DNA of 64,000 nt from Cedecea neteri (GTDB lineage Bacteria > Pseudomonadota > Gammaproteobacteria > Enterobacterales > Enterobacteriaceae). The stretch spans positions 1,302,001-1,366,000 of the forward strand of contig NZ_CP009458.1 in NCBI RefSeq assembly GCF_000758305.1, read 5' to 3'. Both the position numbers and the translations under genes were made by a program. The notes beneath the pieces were generated by a model. The model saw only the letters and a program-made list of their open reading frames with translations. It searched no databases and was not told the DNA's origin. Each line of letters begins with the position of its first letter. The first letter of the stretch is position 1. This document shows positions 52,736-61,483 of the stretch, piece by piece.

Positions 52736-53041
52736 TTACTCCATCATTTTCAGGGCTTTATCAAGCACCACGTCGCCCTTCATCAAACCGTAATCCATCA
52801 TGTCGATAACGGCGACTTTTTTACCCAGAGGATCGGCAAGGGCCTGAAGTTTGGCCTGCTCATATTTCACCTGCGGACCAAGCAGAACGATGTCGGCGCG
52901 TTCGATGTTCTCTTTAAACTCTGCTACGGGCACAGCCTTGATTGAGACTTCGATGCCTTTCTTTTGTGCGGCATCAACCATACGTTGAACCAGAATGCTG
53001 GTCGACATACCGGCAGCACAACACAACACGATATTTTTCAT
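52736..53041 (-). CDS. PTS lactose/cellobiose-type IIB subunit
   Basis: 101 residues. The phosphocysteine loop is LCCAAGMSTS, with Cys8 as the likely active residue and an unusual extra Cys before it. The rest (ADIVLLGPQVKYEQ, VAVIDMMDYGLMKGD) fits the family. First gene of a two-gene operon with IIA. Upstream lie a candidate CRP site, a LacI/GalR-type dyad and a -10 box. Confidence 0.88.
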   Translation of the reverse strand: MKNIVLCCAAGMSTSILVQRMVDAAQKKGIEVSIKAVPVAEFKENIERADIVLLGPQVKYEQAKLQALADPLGKKVAVIDMMDYGLMKGDVVLDKALKMME

Positions 53042-53073
53042 AGTTCGCTCTCAATGTCCGAAGGATACAGAGA

Positions 53074-53167
53074 TATTTATCCGGCAGAGGGGGCGGCAAC
53101 AACTGCTTTAACCCGATTGTGTGTCAGGTATCACAAAAGAAACCACAGAAAACTGAAACCGGTTACA
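53074..53167 (-). promoter_or_regulatory. Candidate promoter of the PTS operon with CRP and LacI-type sites
   Basis: TGTGT-CAGGTA-TCACA (53120-53135) matches CRP at 9 of 10 consensus half-site bases. TGAAACCGGTTACA (53154-53167) resembles LacI/GalR-family operators such as that of AscG. On the minus strand a -10-like TAAATA lies at 53074-53079; the CRP centre would be about 60 bases upstream of the start, the class I position. Confidence 0.5.
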
Positions 53168-53360
53168 TTTTTGCTTTTTCTCGAAGAATCAAGACGGCAG
53201 TTGTGAAGGCGGAGCGGCATGAGGAAGCGTTTGCTGCCGCTCCGGTCAGTCATCTGCGCTGACCGGAGGACAGTATTTGAACGGCTGGGAGGTGACAATG
53301 ACCGATCGATGTTCTTACGGGAAACGTCGAGACTTATCCTTCCGCTTGCCGTGTGTTACA
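53168..53360. other. Intergenic region with two mutually exclusive hairpins
   Basis: No gene I can support. GGAGCGGCA (53211-53219) pairs with TGCCGCTCC (53235-53243), and TCCGGTCAG (53241-53249) pairs with CTGACCGGA (53259-53267); the stems share three bases. They lie between the thiH 3' end and the PTS promoter. They may end thi transcription or belong to a small RNA; E. coli has the small RNA sroH near thiH, but I cannot test relatedness. Confidence 0.45.
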
Positions 53361-54494
53361 TCAGGGTTGCGCGTTCCTTCCCAAAAAGTGATCCCAGTCC
53401 TTCCAGACAGGCTGCAAACCTGACTGACGGAGCACGGCAGCCACTTCCTGCGGCGTTCGCCCATCGTGAGGCGCAAACTGCTCAAGTTCCGGGTGATTAT
53501 CGGCATAGCCGCCGGGCTGCGTTTTCGAAAAGGCGCTGACGTTATTAATCGCCAGTGGGATCACGTGGTCGCGGAACCACGGTGATTCTCTGGTTGAAAG
53601 CGACAGTTCCACGTCCGGCGCAAGCAGGCGGAATGCACAGATCACCTGTACCAGCTGCTGTTCAGTCATGATTGAGGCTGGTTCTACGCCGCCGGTACAC
53701 GGGCGCAGGCGTGGGAAGGAGATAGAATAGCGGCTTTGCCAGTAACGCTGCTGTAGCCAGAGCAGATGTTCAGCCACCATAAAACAGTCGGTGCGCCAGC
53801 TGTCCGACAGCCCAATCAGCGCGCCAAGGCCGATTTTATCGATGCCTGCGCGGCCCAGCCTGTCGGGTGTTTCCAGCCGCCAGAAGAAATCCTGCTTGTT
53901 GCCTTTCAGATGGTGCTGGGCGTAGGTCGTCGGGTGATAGGTTTCCTGGTACACCATCACGCCATCAAGCCCGAGGGTTTTGAGTTCGGCATACTCATGC
54001 TCGTCCAGCGGCTGGACTTCCATGTGCAGCGAACTAAAGCGGCTGCGGATCGCCGGCAGATGCTGGCGGAAATAATCCATGCCGACTTTGGTCTGGTGTT
54101 CTCCGGTCACCAGCAAAAGATGTTCGAACCCCAGCTTCCGGATTGCCTCGCATTCGCGCTCAATTTCCGCTTCATCCAGCGTTTTGCGTTTCAGCTTATT
54201 ACTCATGGAAAAACCGCAATAGGTGCAGTCGTTGGCGCACAGGTTAGAGAGATAGAGCGGCACGTAAAAACTGACGGTGTTGCCGAAGCGCTGGCGCGTA
54301 AGCTGCTGCGCCCGCTGGGCAAGAGGCTCGAGGTAGCGGCTGGCGGCGGGGGAGAGCAAAGCCATCAAGTCCTCGCGCGTCAGACGGGGCGAGTGAATTG
54401 CCCGTTCGACGTCCGCCGCCGTCTTACCGTTAATGCTCAGCGTAATATCGTCCCAGTCCAGCTGCCGCCAGCGGTCGGTAAAGGTTTCCGCCAT
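53361..54494 (-). CDS. thiH: 2-iminoacetate synthase (tyrosine lyase)
   Basis: Radical SAM enzyme that splits tyrosine to dehydroglycine and p-cresol for the thiazole ring of thiamine. 377 residues as in E. coli. The 4Fe-4S ligands are in CANDCTYCGFSM. The start ATG shares one base with the thiG stop. Last gene of thiCEFSGH. Confidence 0.98.
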   Translation of the reverse strand: MAETFTDRWRQLDWDDITLSINGKTAADVERAIHSPRLTREDLMALLSPAASRYLEPLAQRAQQLTRQRFGNTVSFYVPLYLSNLCANDCTYCGFSMSNKLKRKTLDEAEIERECEAIRKLGFEHLLLVTGEHQTKVGMDYFRQHLPAIRSRFSSLHMEVQPLDEHEYAELKTLGLDGVMVYQETYHPTTYAQHHLKGNKQDFFWRLETPDRLGRAGIDKIGLGALIGLSDSWRTDCFMVAEHLLWLQQRYWQSRYSISFPRLRPCTGGVEPASIMTEQQLVQVICAFRLLAPDVELSLSTRESPWFRDHVIPLAINNVSAFSKTQPGGYADNHPELEQFAPHDGRTPQEVAAVLRQSGLQPVWKDWDHFLGRNAQP

Positions 54495-55273
54495 CAGGCA
54501 TTCTCCTCGCTAAACTGCAGGAAACTGGTCAGCGGGCTGGAGGCCTGCGCCTGCTGGTGGCGATAGCCTAACCCGGCCTGTGCCGCAAGGGTTCCAGCTT
54601 CCACGGCCAGACGGAACGCCTGAGCCATTTGCACCGGATCACGGGCGACCGCTATGGCGGTATTGACCAGCACGGCAGAAGCCCCCATTTCTAACGCTTC
54701 AGCTGCATGGCTTGGTGCGCCGATCCCGGCATCTACCACAACCGGCACACGGGATTGCTCAATGATGATTTCCAGCAGAGCGCGGGTTTGCAAACCCTGA
54801 TTTGAACCGATGGGCGCGCCGAGCGGCATCACGGCCGCACAGCCAGCTTCCTCGAGGCGTTTGCAGAGCACGGGGTCGGCGCCGCAGTAAGGCAGCACCA
54901 CAAATCCTTGTTTGACCAGCGTTTCGGCGGCCTTCAGCGTTTCAATCGGGTCAGGAAGTAAATAGCGGGCATCAGGATGAATTTCCAGCTTAACCCAGTT
55001 TGTTCCCAGCGCTTCGCGGGCAAGCTGGGCCGCAAAAATCGCTTCTTCTGCCGTTTTTGCCCCGGAAGTATTGGGCAACAGATGCACGCCCGCCTGCTGC
55101 AGCGGCAGAAGAATGTCATCACTATGACCACGTAAATCCACGCGTTTCATTGCCATGGTGACAAGCTGTGAGCCAGAAGTACGAATCGCGTCGATCATCA
55201 TCTGGCTGGAGGAGAATTTTCCGGTGCCGGTGAACAGGCGAGAGGAAAAGGTTTTATCGGCAATCTGTAACAT
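54494..55273 (-). CDS. thiG: Thiazole synthase ThiG
   Basis: TIM-barrel enzyme that forms the thiazole phosphate from deoxyxylulose-5-phosphate, dehydroglycine and ThiS-thiocarboxylate. 259 residues (E. coli 256). The Schiff-base Lys lies in TMAMKRVDLR, and PNTSGAKTAEEA and VVVDAGIGAPSHA are conserved. ATG 55273 gives the family start MLQIADKTF; the open frame upstream is inside thiS/thiF. Confidence 0.97.
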   Translation of the reverse strand: MLQIADKTFSSRLFTGTGKFSSSQMMIDAIRTSGSQLVTMAMKRVDLRGHSDDILLPLQQAGVHLLPNTSGAKTAEEAIFAAQLAREALGTNWVKLEIHPDARYLLPDPIETLKAAETLVKQGFVVLPYCGADPVLCKRLEEAGCAAVMPLGAPIGSNQGLQTRALLEIIIEQSRVPVVVDAGIGAPSHAAEALEMGASAVLVNTAIAVARDPVQMAQAFRLAVEAGTLAAQAGLGYRHQQAQASSPLTSFLQFSEENA

Positions 55274-55274
55274 G

Positions 55275-55475
55275 TCAGCCCCCGGCAATTGCCTGAAACA
55301 GCAGAATGGTATCGCCCTCGCACAGCAGATGATTGCTCCACTGGTCGCGCGGGATAATGGTTTGATTAACGGCGAGCGCCGCGCCAGTTTTGCCCTGATC
55401 AAGCTGGGCCAGAAGGGCTGCGAGCGTCAGGCCAGCCGTACATTCCAGAGGTTCATCGTTAAACTGAATGCGCAT
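55275..55475 (-). CDS. thiS: Sulfur carrier protein ThiS
   Basis: 66 residues, ubiquitin-like, ending in the Gly-Gly that is adenylated by ThiF and carries sulfur as thiocarboxylate. ATG 55475 gives MRIQFNDEPLEC. Its start lies 17 bases inside thiF and its stop one base before thiG. Confidence 0.96.
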   Translation of the reverse strand: MRIQFNDEPLECTAGLTLAALLAQLDQGKTGAALAVNQTIIPRDQWSNHLLCEGDTILLFQAIAGG

Positions 55476-56214
55476 CGTGGCCTCCGCAGACCGGGCAGGT
55501 GGCTGATTTTTGCATCGCCAGCGTGCGCCAGCTGTGCTGCCGGGCGTCAAACAGACGCAGCTCGCCAGTAGCCGGTGCCATACCGGTCAGCAATTTAATG
55601 GCTTCCAGCGCCTGAAGGGTACCCATCACGCCCACGACCGGGCCGATGACGCCGGAGGTGCGGCAGTTGCGTTCGGGTTCACTCTCGTCAGGCCAGACGC
55701 AGCGGTAGCAGCCATGCTCCCAGGGCGGCGTCAGGACCATCATCTGGCCGCCAAAACCGACGGCGCTGGCGGTGATAAGAGGTGTATTCGAGGCTACGCA
55801 GGCGGTGTTGACCGCCTGGCGGGTTGCCATATTATCGCTGCAGTCCAGCACCACGTCGGCCTCGCGCACGGCTTCTGTCAGAGAAGTACCCGTCAGCCTC
55901 TCTGCCAGAGGAACAATTTTTACGCCTGGGTTCAGGCGTTGCAGATGCTGGTGGGCTGCGGAGGATTTCGGGTGCTCAATATCTTCTGAAGTGAACAGGA
56001 TCTGGCGCTGGAGATTGCTGATATGCACCCTGTCATCGTCCGCGACGATAAGCTTGCCTACACCAGCGGCGGCGAGATACAGCGCGGCGGGTGAACCTAA
56101 GCCGCCCAGACCGACGACCAACGCCGTGCTGGACAGCAGTTTTTCCTGCCCTTCAATCGCCACGTCTTCCAGCAGCAGCTGGCGGCTATAGCGCATAAAA
56201 TCCGCATCATTCAT
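55459..56214 (-). CDS. thiF: ThiS adenylyltransferase
   Basis: E1-like enzyme, 251 residues as in E. coli. Nucleotide loop VVGLGGLGSPAALYL, the catalytic-site Asp in CSDNMATRQAVN, and zinc ligands in HGCYRCVWP and ATCPVCGG. Overlaps thiE by 8 bases and thiS by 17. Confidence 0.97.
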   Translation of the reverse strand: MNDADFMRYSRQLLLEDVAIEGQEKLLSSTALVVGLGGLGSPAALYLAAAGVGKLIVADDDRVHISNLQRQILFTSEDIEHPKSSAAHQHLQRLNPGVKIVPLAERLTGTSLTEAVREADVVLDCSDNMATRQAVNTACVASNTPLITASAVGFGGQMMVLTPPWEHGCYRCVWPDESEPERNCRTSGVIGPVVGVMGTLQALEAIKLLTGMAPATGELRLFDARQHSWRTLAMQKSATCPVCGGHDAHSV

Positions 56215-56842
56215 CGCCGGTTCCTGCCAGTTCGAGTAGCTTCGCCGTGGCGATACGCCAGTCGGGAGCCTGCGTAATGGCGCTGACGACGGCGACGCTG
56301 CCCACGCCGGTAGCTAACACGGCAGGCACACGATCGATGCTTATCCCGCCGATGGCGACGGTGGAATAATCACCCAGCGTCTGGATATGTTCTGCCAGCT
56401 TATTCAGCCCCTGCGGGGAGGAGGGCATTTGCTTGGTTTGGGTAGGGAAGACATGGCCCAGCGCAATGTAGGACGGGTTCGCGCTTAAGGCGCGATCCAT
56501 TTCCATGTTGTCGTGGGTTGAAAGCCCCAGCCGAAGCCCGGCTTCGCTTATCGCCGCCAGATTGGCGACATCCATATCTTCCTGGCCGAGATGTACGCCA
56601 TAAGCACCGTGTTTGATGGCCAGTCGCCAGTAGTCGTTGATGAACAGGCGAGCGTTGTAGCGTTCGCCCAGCGCAATGGCGGCGATAACGTCAGCTTCAA
56701 CGTCTGCATCGCGTTTATCTTTAATGCGGAGCTGGATGGTTTTGACGCCCGCCCCGAGGAGGCGTTCGATCCACTCCACGCTGTCGACGACTGGATAAAG
56801 GCCCAGCCTGCGTGACGTGGCTGGGAAAATGAGTCTGGACAT
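56207..56842 (-). CDS. thiE: Thiamine phosphate synthase
   Basis: Joins the thiazole and pyrimidine parts to thiamine phosphate. 211 residues (E. coli 211). Conserved: TIQLRIKD, RLFINDYWRLA, GVHLGQEDM and ALGHVFPTQTK, all on a TIM barrel. Start shares a base with the thiC stop. Confidence 0.97.
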   Translation of the reverse strand: MSRLIFPATSRRLGLYPVVDSVEWIERLLGAGVKTIQLRIKDKRDADVEADVIAAIALGERYNARLFINDYWRLAIKHGAYGVHLGQEDMDVANLAAISEAGLRLGLSTHDNMEMDRALSANPSYIALGHVFPTQTKQMPSSPQGLNKLAEHIQTLGDYSTVAIGGISIDRVPAVLATGVGSVAVVSAITQAPDWRIATAKLLELAGTGDE

Positions 56843-58743
56843 TATGCTTCCTCTTGTCTGAGATAAATTTCACCGCCCCGGGCGCGGAAGTGCTGAGACA
56901 TATCTTCCATGCCAGCATCTCTCGCCTGTTTTGAGGCGTAGTCGCGCACTTCCTGGGTGATCTTCATAGAGCAAAACTTCGGGCCGCACATGGAACAGAA
57001 ATGCGCGACTTTGCCGGATTCCTGCGGCAGGGTTTCATCGTGGTAAGCGCGGGCGGTGAAGGGGTCGAGCGCCAGGTTGAACTGATCTTCCCAGCGGAAT
57101 TCAAAGCGTGCTTTGGACATCGCGTTGTCGCGTATTTGCGCGCCCGGATGCCCTTTGGCCAGGTCCGCGGCGTGAGCGGCAATCTTGTAAGTGATCAGCC
57201 CCTGCTTAACGTCCTCTTTGTTCGGCAGGCCGAGGTGCTCTTTCGGCGTGACGTAGCAAAGCATCGCACAACCAAACCAGCCAATCATGGCGGCGCCAAT
57301 GCCGGAGGTGAAGTGGTCATAGCCCGGCGCGATATCGGTCGTGAGCGGACCAAGGGTGTAGAAAGGTGCTTCGTGACAATGCTCCAGTTCTTCGGTCATG
57401 TTGCGGCGAATCATCTGCATCGGCACATGCCCCGGGCCTTCAATCATCACCTGGACATCGTACTCCCAGGCAATTTTGGTCAACTCGCCCAGCGTATGCA
57501 GTTCGGCAAACTGAGCTTCGTCGTTGGCATCCTGGATGGAGCCCGGACGTAAGCCATCGCCCAGAGAAAGGGAAACGTCATAGGCGGCGCAGATTTCGCA
57601 GATTTCACGGAAGTGCTGATACAGGAAGTTTTCCTGATGATGGGACAGGCACCACTTTGCCATAATTGATCCACCGCGCGACACAATTCCGGTCAGGCGC
57701 TTCGCGGTCATCGGAACATAGCGAAGCAGCACTCCAGCGTGAATGGTGAAGTAATCCACGCCTTGCTCTGCCTGCTCCAGCAGCGTGTCGCGGAACATCT
57801 CCCAGCTCAGGTCTTCGGCGATACCGTTCGCCTTCTCCAGTGCCTGGTAGATTGGCACCGTGCCGATGGGCACCGGGCTATTACGCAGGATCCATTCCCG
57901 CGTTTCGTGAATATAGCGGCCGGTTGAAAGGTCCATCACCGTGTCTGCCCCCCAGCGTGTTGCCCAGACTAGCTTCTCCACCTCCTCTTCAATAGAAGAC
58001 GTGACCGCCGAGTTGCCGATATTGGCATTGACCTTCACCAGGAAATTGCGACCGATAATCATCGGCTCTGATTCCGGGTGGTTGATATTGGCGGGAATAA
58101 TCGCTCGCCCGGCGGCGACTTCATCGCGGACAAACTCCGGCGTGATGTTTTCCGGCAGGCGGGCCCCAAACCCTTCGCCGGGATGCTGGTGGCGCAGGAC
58201 GGCATCACGAATACGCTCGCGCCCCATATTTTCGCGAATGGCGATGAATTCCATCTCCGGGGTGACAAGGCCTTTGCGGGCGTAATGCAACTGGGTGACG
58301 CATTGTCCGGCTATTGCCCGGCGAGGTTTGGACTGAGTTTCAAAGCGCAATTCGTCCAGGCCGTCGTCGGCAAGACGCGCTTTTGTGTAAGCGGAGCTGC
58401 GTTCATCCAGTGCTTCGCTGTCACGCCGGTCGGCAATCCATGCGCTGCGTAGGGGAGATATCCCGTGTAACACGTTTATTGAGATGTCCGGATCGCCATA
58501 AGGACCGGAGGTATCGTAGACGGGAACTGCATCGTTCGGCTGATATTGCGGGGCATCTTTGCTCCCGCCAGTGAGCGTTGGGCTGAGCTGGATTTCGCGC
58601 ATCGGGATGCGGATATCTTCGCGTGACCCGGTCAGATAGATGCGTCTGGAGTTAGGGAAGGCGGTACCTTCAAGCGTATTGATAAAGTGTTGGGCGGCGG
58701 CGCGTTGTTCACGGCGGCCAGGTTTGTTTTCAGATGCAGACAT
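56842..58743 (-). CDS. thiC: Phosphomethylpyrimidine synthase
   Basis: Radical SAM enzyme converting aminoimidazole ribotide to the pyrimidine of thiamine. 633 residues (E. coli 631). The C-terminal 4Fe-4S motif is CSMCGPKFCSM. First gene of the thiCEFSGH operon, under the TPP riboswitch 100 bases upstream. Confidence 0.99.
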   Translation of the reverse strand: MSASENKPGRREQRAAAQHFINTLEGTAFPNSRRIYLTGSREDIRIPMREIQLSPTLTGGSKDAPQYQPNDAVPVYDTSGPYGDPDISINVLHGISPLRSAWIADRRDSEALDERSSAYTKARLADDGLDELRFETQSKPRRAIAGQCVTQLHYARKGLVTPEMEFIAIRENMGRERIRDAVLRHQHPGEGFGARLPENITPEFVRDEVAAGRAIIPANINHPESEPMIIGRNFLVKVNANIGNSAVTSSIEEEVEKLVWATRWGADTVMDLSTGRYIHETREWILRNSPVPIGTVPIYQALEKANGIAEDLSWEMFRDTLLEQAEQGVDYFTIHAGVLLRYVPMTAKRLTGIVSRGGSIMAKWCLSHHQENFLYQHFREICEICAAYDVSLSLGDGLRPGSIQDANDEAQFAELHTLGELTKIAWEYDVQVMIEGPGHVPMQMIRRNMTEELEHCHEAPFYTLGPLTTDIAPGYDHFTSGIGAAMIGWFGCAMLCYVTPKEHLGLPNKEDVKQGLITYKIAAHAADLAKGHPGAQIRDNAMSKARFEFRWEDQFNLALDPFTARAYHDETLPQESGKVAHFCSMCGPKFCSMKITQEVRDYASKQARDAGMEDMSQHFRARGGEIYLRQEEA

Positions 58744-58843
58744 AGCTCATTCCAGGTTTAGTCAGGATATGGCTTGTCAGGACAACGGAAGGAGTAATGG
58801 ATATGGGCCGCCCGAAAACGGGTGTACCCAAAGACAGAATTAC

Positions 58844-58938
58844 TCTTGTTCCCTTCGCAGGTTCTAACCTGATCAGGTTCCGCGGATCCCGAATTAACGG
58901 TCTCAGCCGGTGCTTAACGCACTCGGCACTCCGACAAG
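58844..58938 (-). promoter_or_regulatory. TPP riboswitch (thi box) of thiC
   Basis: On the minus strand the aptamer runs from CTTGTCGGAGTGCC through CCGGCTGAGACCGTTAAT to GAACCTGATCAGGTTAGA and GCGAAGGGAACAAG; all conserved TPP-binding segments are there. P1 pairs CTTGT with ACAAG. An expression platform hairpin (58806-58830) lies between aptamer and thiC. Confidence 0.95.
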
Positions 58939-58993
58939 AATGATCCCACCTTGCGGTGGGAAAGTTGTAAATTACTCGTTAATAGCTAACAAC

Positions 58994-59497
58994 TCAAGCC
59001 GGACTTGCCAGCCCGGCAGGATCGCTGGCGCTGCCGTCGAGGTTGTTATCAATAGCCAGGAGGACTAGTTTATCTTCAAGGGTGAAGCGGGACCCCAGGC
59101 ACTCGCCAATCTCCGACAGCGCCTGCTGAAACTCGACCCAGCTGTCGCGGTCGATGGCGTTTTCCAGGTGGGAGTCGTAGAGGTCCATGATTTGCTGGGT
59201 GTTGGCTTCCAGTTGAGGGTAGAGCTGAGCTGCGCTTAGCAGCGGGCTACTGCCTTCCAGGTTGCTGATGATTCGCTCGTAGATACTGAAATGACCGGAA
59301 GAGAGGTAATCCACCAGGCCGTGGCAAAAATTGTCTAACGCTTTTTCGTCGAGCGCGGTGTGCGATTCCTTGTTAGGCTTGATCCCGACCATGTTGTAAT
59401 AGGCGACCAACAGGTGCTTACGGGCCTGCAGCCAATGGTCAACTAACTCATTACTACCACCAACGCGCTCAGTCAGATTGGCTAACTGGTTCAGCAT
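58994..59497 (-). CDS. rsd: Regulator of sigma D (anti-sigma-70) Rsd
   Basis: Binds sigma-70 region 4 and helps sigma factor switching in stationary phase; also linked to SpoT and HPr. 167 residues (E. coli 158). Helical, with family segments NQLANLTERVGGSNELVDHWL, NFCHGLVDYLSSGHFSIYE and FTLEDKLVLLAI. The extra length is a C-terminal tail. Sits between thiC and the divergent nudC. Confidence 0.95.
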   Translation of the reverse strand: MLNQLANLTERVGGSNELVDHWLQARKHLLVAYYNMVGIKPNKESHTALDEKALDNFCHGLVDYLSSGHFSIYERIISNLEGSSPLLSAAQLYPQLEANTQQIMDLYDSHLENAIDRDSWVEFQQALSEIGECLGSRFTLEDKLVLLAIDNNLDGSASDPAGLASPA

Positions 59498-59595
59498 GAT
59501 TGAGACTCCGTGAGTTAAAAGATTGAACGCAAACTAACCCAAAAAAGTAAAAACTAATTGTTTATATCAGTGAACACGGGGATGTGCACCAGGTT

Positions 59596-60369
59596 ATGGA
59601 ACGTGTTATTCAAAACTTAGATCATGGTTGGTGGATAGTCAGCCATGAGCAAAAAATATGGTTGCCGCAGGGTGACTTACCTCACGGCAGCGCGGAAGAA
59701 TTTCAGCTCGTAGGCACCCGTGCTCTGGATATTGGTGAGTGGGAAGGTGAGCCCGTCTGGCTGATTCGTGAAAACCGCCGCTCGGACATGGGCTCGCTGC
59801 GCCAGCTTCTGGATCGCGATGTGGGCCTGTTCCAACTGGCCGGGCGAGGCGTTCAGCTGGCCGAGTTTTATCGCTCGCATAAGTATTGCGGTTACTGCGG
59901 CCATGAAATGCACTTCAGCAAAAGCGAATGGGCAATGCTCTGTGGGCACTGCCGGGAACGGTATTACCCGCAAATTGCCCCCTGCATTATTGTCGCTATC
60001 CGTAAGGACGATCATATCCTGCTGGCTCAGCACACGCGGCATCGCAACGGCGTTTACACCGTCCTGGCCGGATTTGTCGAGGTCGGCGAAACGCTGGAGC
60101 AGGCGGTAGCGCGCGAAGTCATGGAAGAGAGCAGTATTCAGGTGAAAAACCTGCGCTACGTGACTTCCCAGCCTTGGCCGTTCCCGCAGTCGCTAATGAC
60201 CGCCTTTATGGCGGATTACCACAGCGGCGAAATCAAAATTGACCCGAAAGAACTGCTGGATGCGGGCTGGTATCGCTATGACCAACTGCCGCTATTGCCG
60301 CCGCCGGGCACCGTGGCACGCCGCTTAATTGAAGATACCGTCGCCCTGTGTCGCGCGGACTATGAATGA
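59596..60369 (+). CDS. nudC: NAD-capped RNA hydrolase / NADH pyrophosphatase
   Basis: Removes the NAD cap from RNA and hydrolyses NADH. 257 residues from ATG 59596, the E. coli length; a GTG four codons upstream is less likely. A zinc site is formed by Cys98, Cys101, Cys116 and Cys119. The Nudix box covers 159-181, but the usual Gly before the last hydrophobic residue is Ser (EESSI instead of EESGI). Confidence 0.96.
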   Translation: MERVIQNLDHGWWIVSHEQKIWLPQGDLPHGSAEEFQLVGTRALDIGEWEGEPVWLIRENRRSDMGSLRQLLDRDVGLFQLAGRGVQLAEFYRSHKYCGYCGHEMHFSKSEWAMLCGHCRERYYPQIAPCIIVAIRKDDHILLAQHTRHRNGVYTVLAGFVEVGETLEQAVAREVMEESSIQVKNLRYVTSQPWPFPQSLMTAFMADYHSGEIKIDPKELLDAGWYRYDQLPLLPPPGTVARRLIEDTVALCRADYE

Positions 60370-60404
60370 TAGACTGCGGCGATACAGCTAAAGGAAAGGT
60401 AAAA

Positions 60405-61472
60405 ATGACTGAACTGAAGAACGATCGTTACCTGCGCGCCCTGCAGCGCTTGCCGGTAGATGTCACCCCGGTGTGGATGATGCGCCAGGCAGGGCGTTAT
60501 TTGCCGGAATATAAGGCGACGCGCGCTCAGGCAGGTGACTTTATGTCGCTGTGCAAAAATGCTGAGCTGGCCTGCGAAGTCACCCTGCAACCGCTGCGCC
60601 GTTATGCGCTTGATGCGGCGATCCTCTTCTCGGACATTCTGACCATCCCGGACGCGATGGGGCTTGGGTTGTATTTTGAAGCCGGTGAAGGCCCACGCTT
60701 TAGCTCCCCGATTCAAAGCCTGGCCGATGTTCAAAAGCTGCCGATTCCCGATCCGGAAGGCGAGCTGGCATACGTGATGAACGCGGTGCGCACGATTCGT
60801 CGTGAACTGAAGGGCGAAGTGCCGCTGATTGGCTTCTCCGGCAGCCCGTGGACGCTGGCCACTTATATGGTGGAAGGCGGTAGCAGCAAAGCCTTCACCG
60901 TGATTAAGAAAATGATGTTTGCCGACCCGAAAGCGCTGCACCTGTTGCTGGACAAGTTGGCGCAGAGCGTGACGCTGTACCTGAATGCGCAAATCCGCGC
61001 GGGCGCGCAGTCGGTGATGATCTTTGACACCTGGGGCGGCGTGCTGAGCGGACGTGATTACAAAGAATTCTCGCTCTATTACATGCACAAAATCGTCGAT
61101 GGCCTGCTGCGTGAAAACGATGGCCGCCGTGTGCCGGTGACGTTGTTCACCAAAGGCGGCGGGCAGTGGCTTGAAGCGATGGCGGAAACCGGGTGTGATG
61201 CACTGGGCCTCGACTGGACAACGGATATTGCAGATGCACGTCGCCGCGTAGGTCATAAAGTCGCGCTGCAGGGGAATATGGACCCTTCCATGCTCTACGC
61301 TCAGCCGGCACGCATCGAAGAAGAAGTTGCCACCATTCTGGCAGGTTTCGGGCAGGGGGAAGGGCACGTCTTTAACCTTGGGCATGGTATTCACCAGGAT
61401 GTTCCGCCAGAGCATGCAGGCGTCTTTGTGGAAGCCGTGCATCGCCTGTCTGCGCAATATCACCGCGCTTAA
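60405..61472 (+). CDS. hemE: Uroporphyrinogen decarboxylase
   Basis: Removes four carboxyl groups from uroporphyrinogen III in haem synthesis. 355 residues (E. coli 354). Marks: PVWMMRQAGRYLPEY with substrate Arg, ILFSDILTIPDAMGL with the catalytic Asp, and GFSGSPWTLATYM. ATG 60405 follows AAAGGAAAGG; the frame is open 13 codons upstream. nfi follows 11 bases after. Confidence 0.98.
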   Translation: MTELKNDRYLRALQRLPVDVTPVWMMRQAGRYLPEYKATRAQAGDFMSLCKNAELACEVTLQPLRRYALDAAILFSDILTIPDAMGLGLYFEAGEGPRFSSPIQSLADVQKLPIPDPEGELAYVMNAVRTIRRELKGEVPLIGFSGSPWTLATYMVEGGSSKAFTVIKKMMFADPKALHLLLDKLAQSVTLYLNAQIRAGAQSVMIFDTWGGVLSGRDYKEFSLYYMHKIVDGLLRENDGRRVPVTLFTKGGGQWLEAMAETGCDALGLDWTTDIADARRRVGHKVALQGNMDPSMLYAQPARIEEEVATILAGFGQGEGHVFNLGHGIHQDVPPEHAGVFVEAVHRLSAQYHRA

Positions 61473-61483
61473 GGTAGCAAGAG

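Noticed and set aside
53219..53539. 106-codon plus-strand frame near thiH
   Set aside because: It runs into the antisense of thiH, has no ribosome site and covers the paired hairpins; not coding by any sign I can see.
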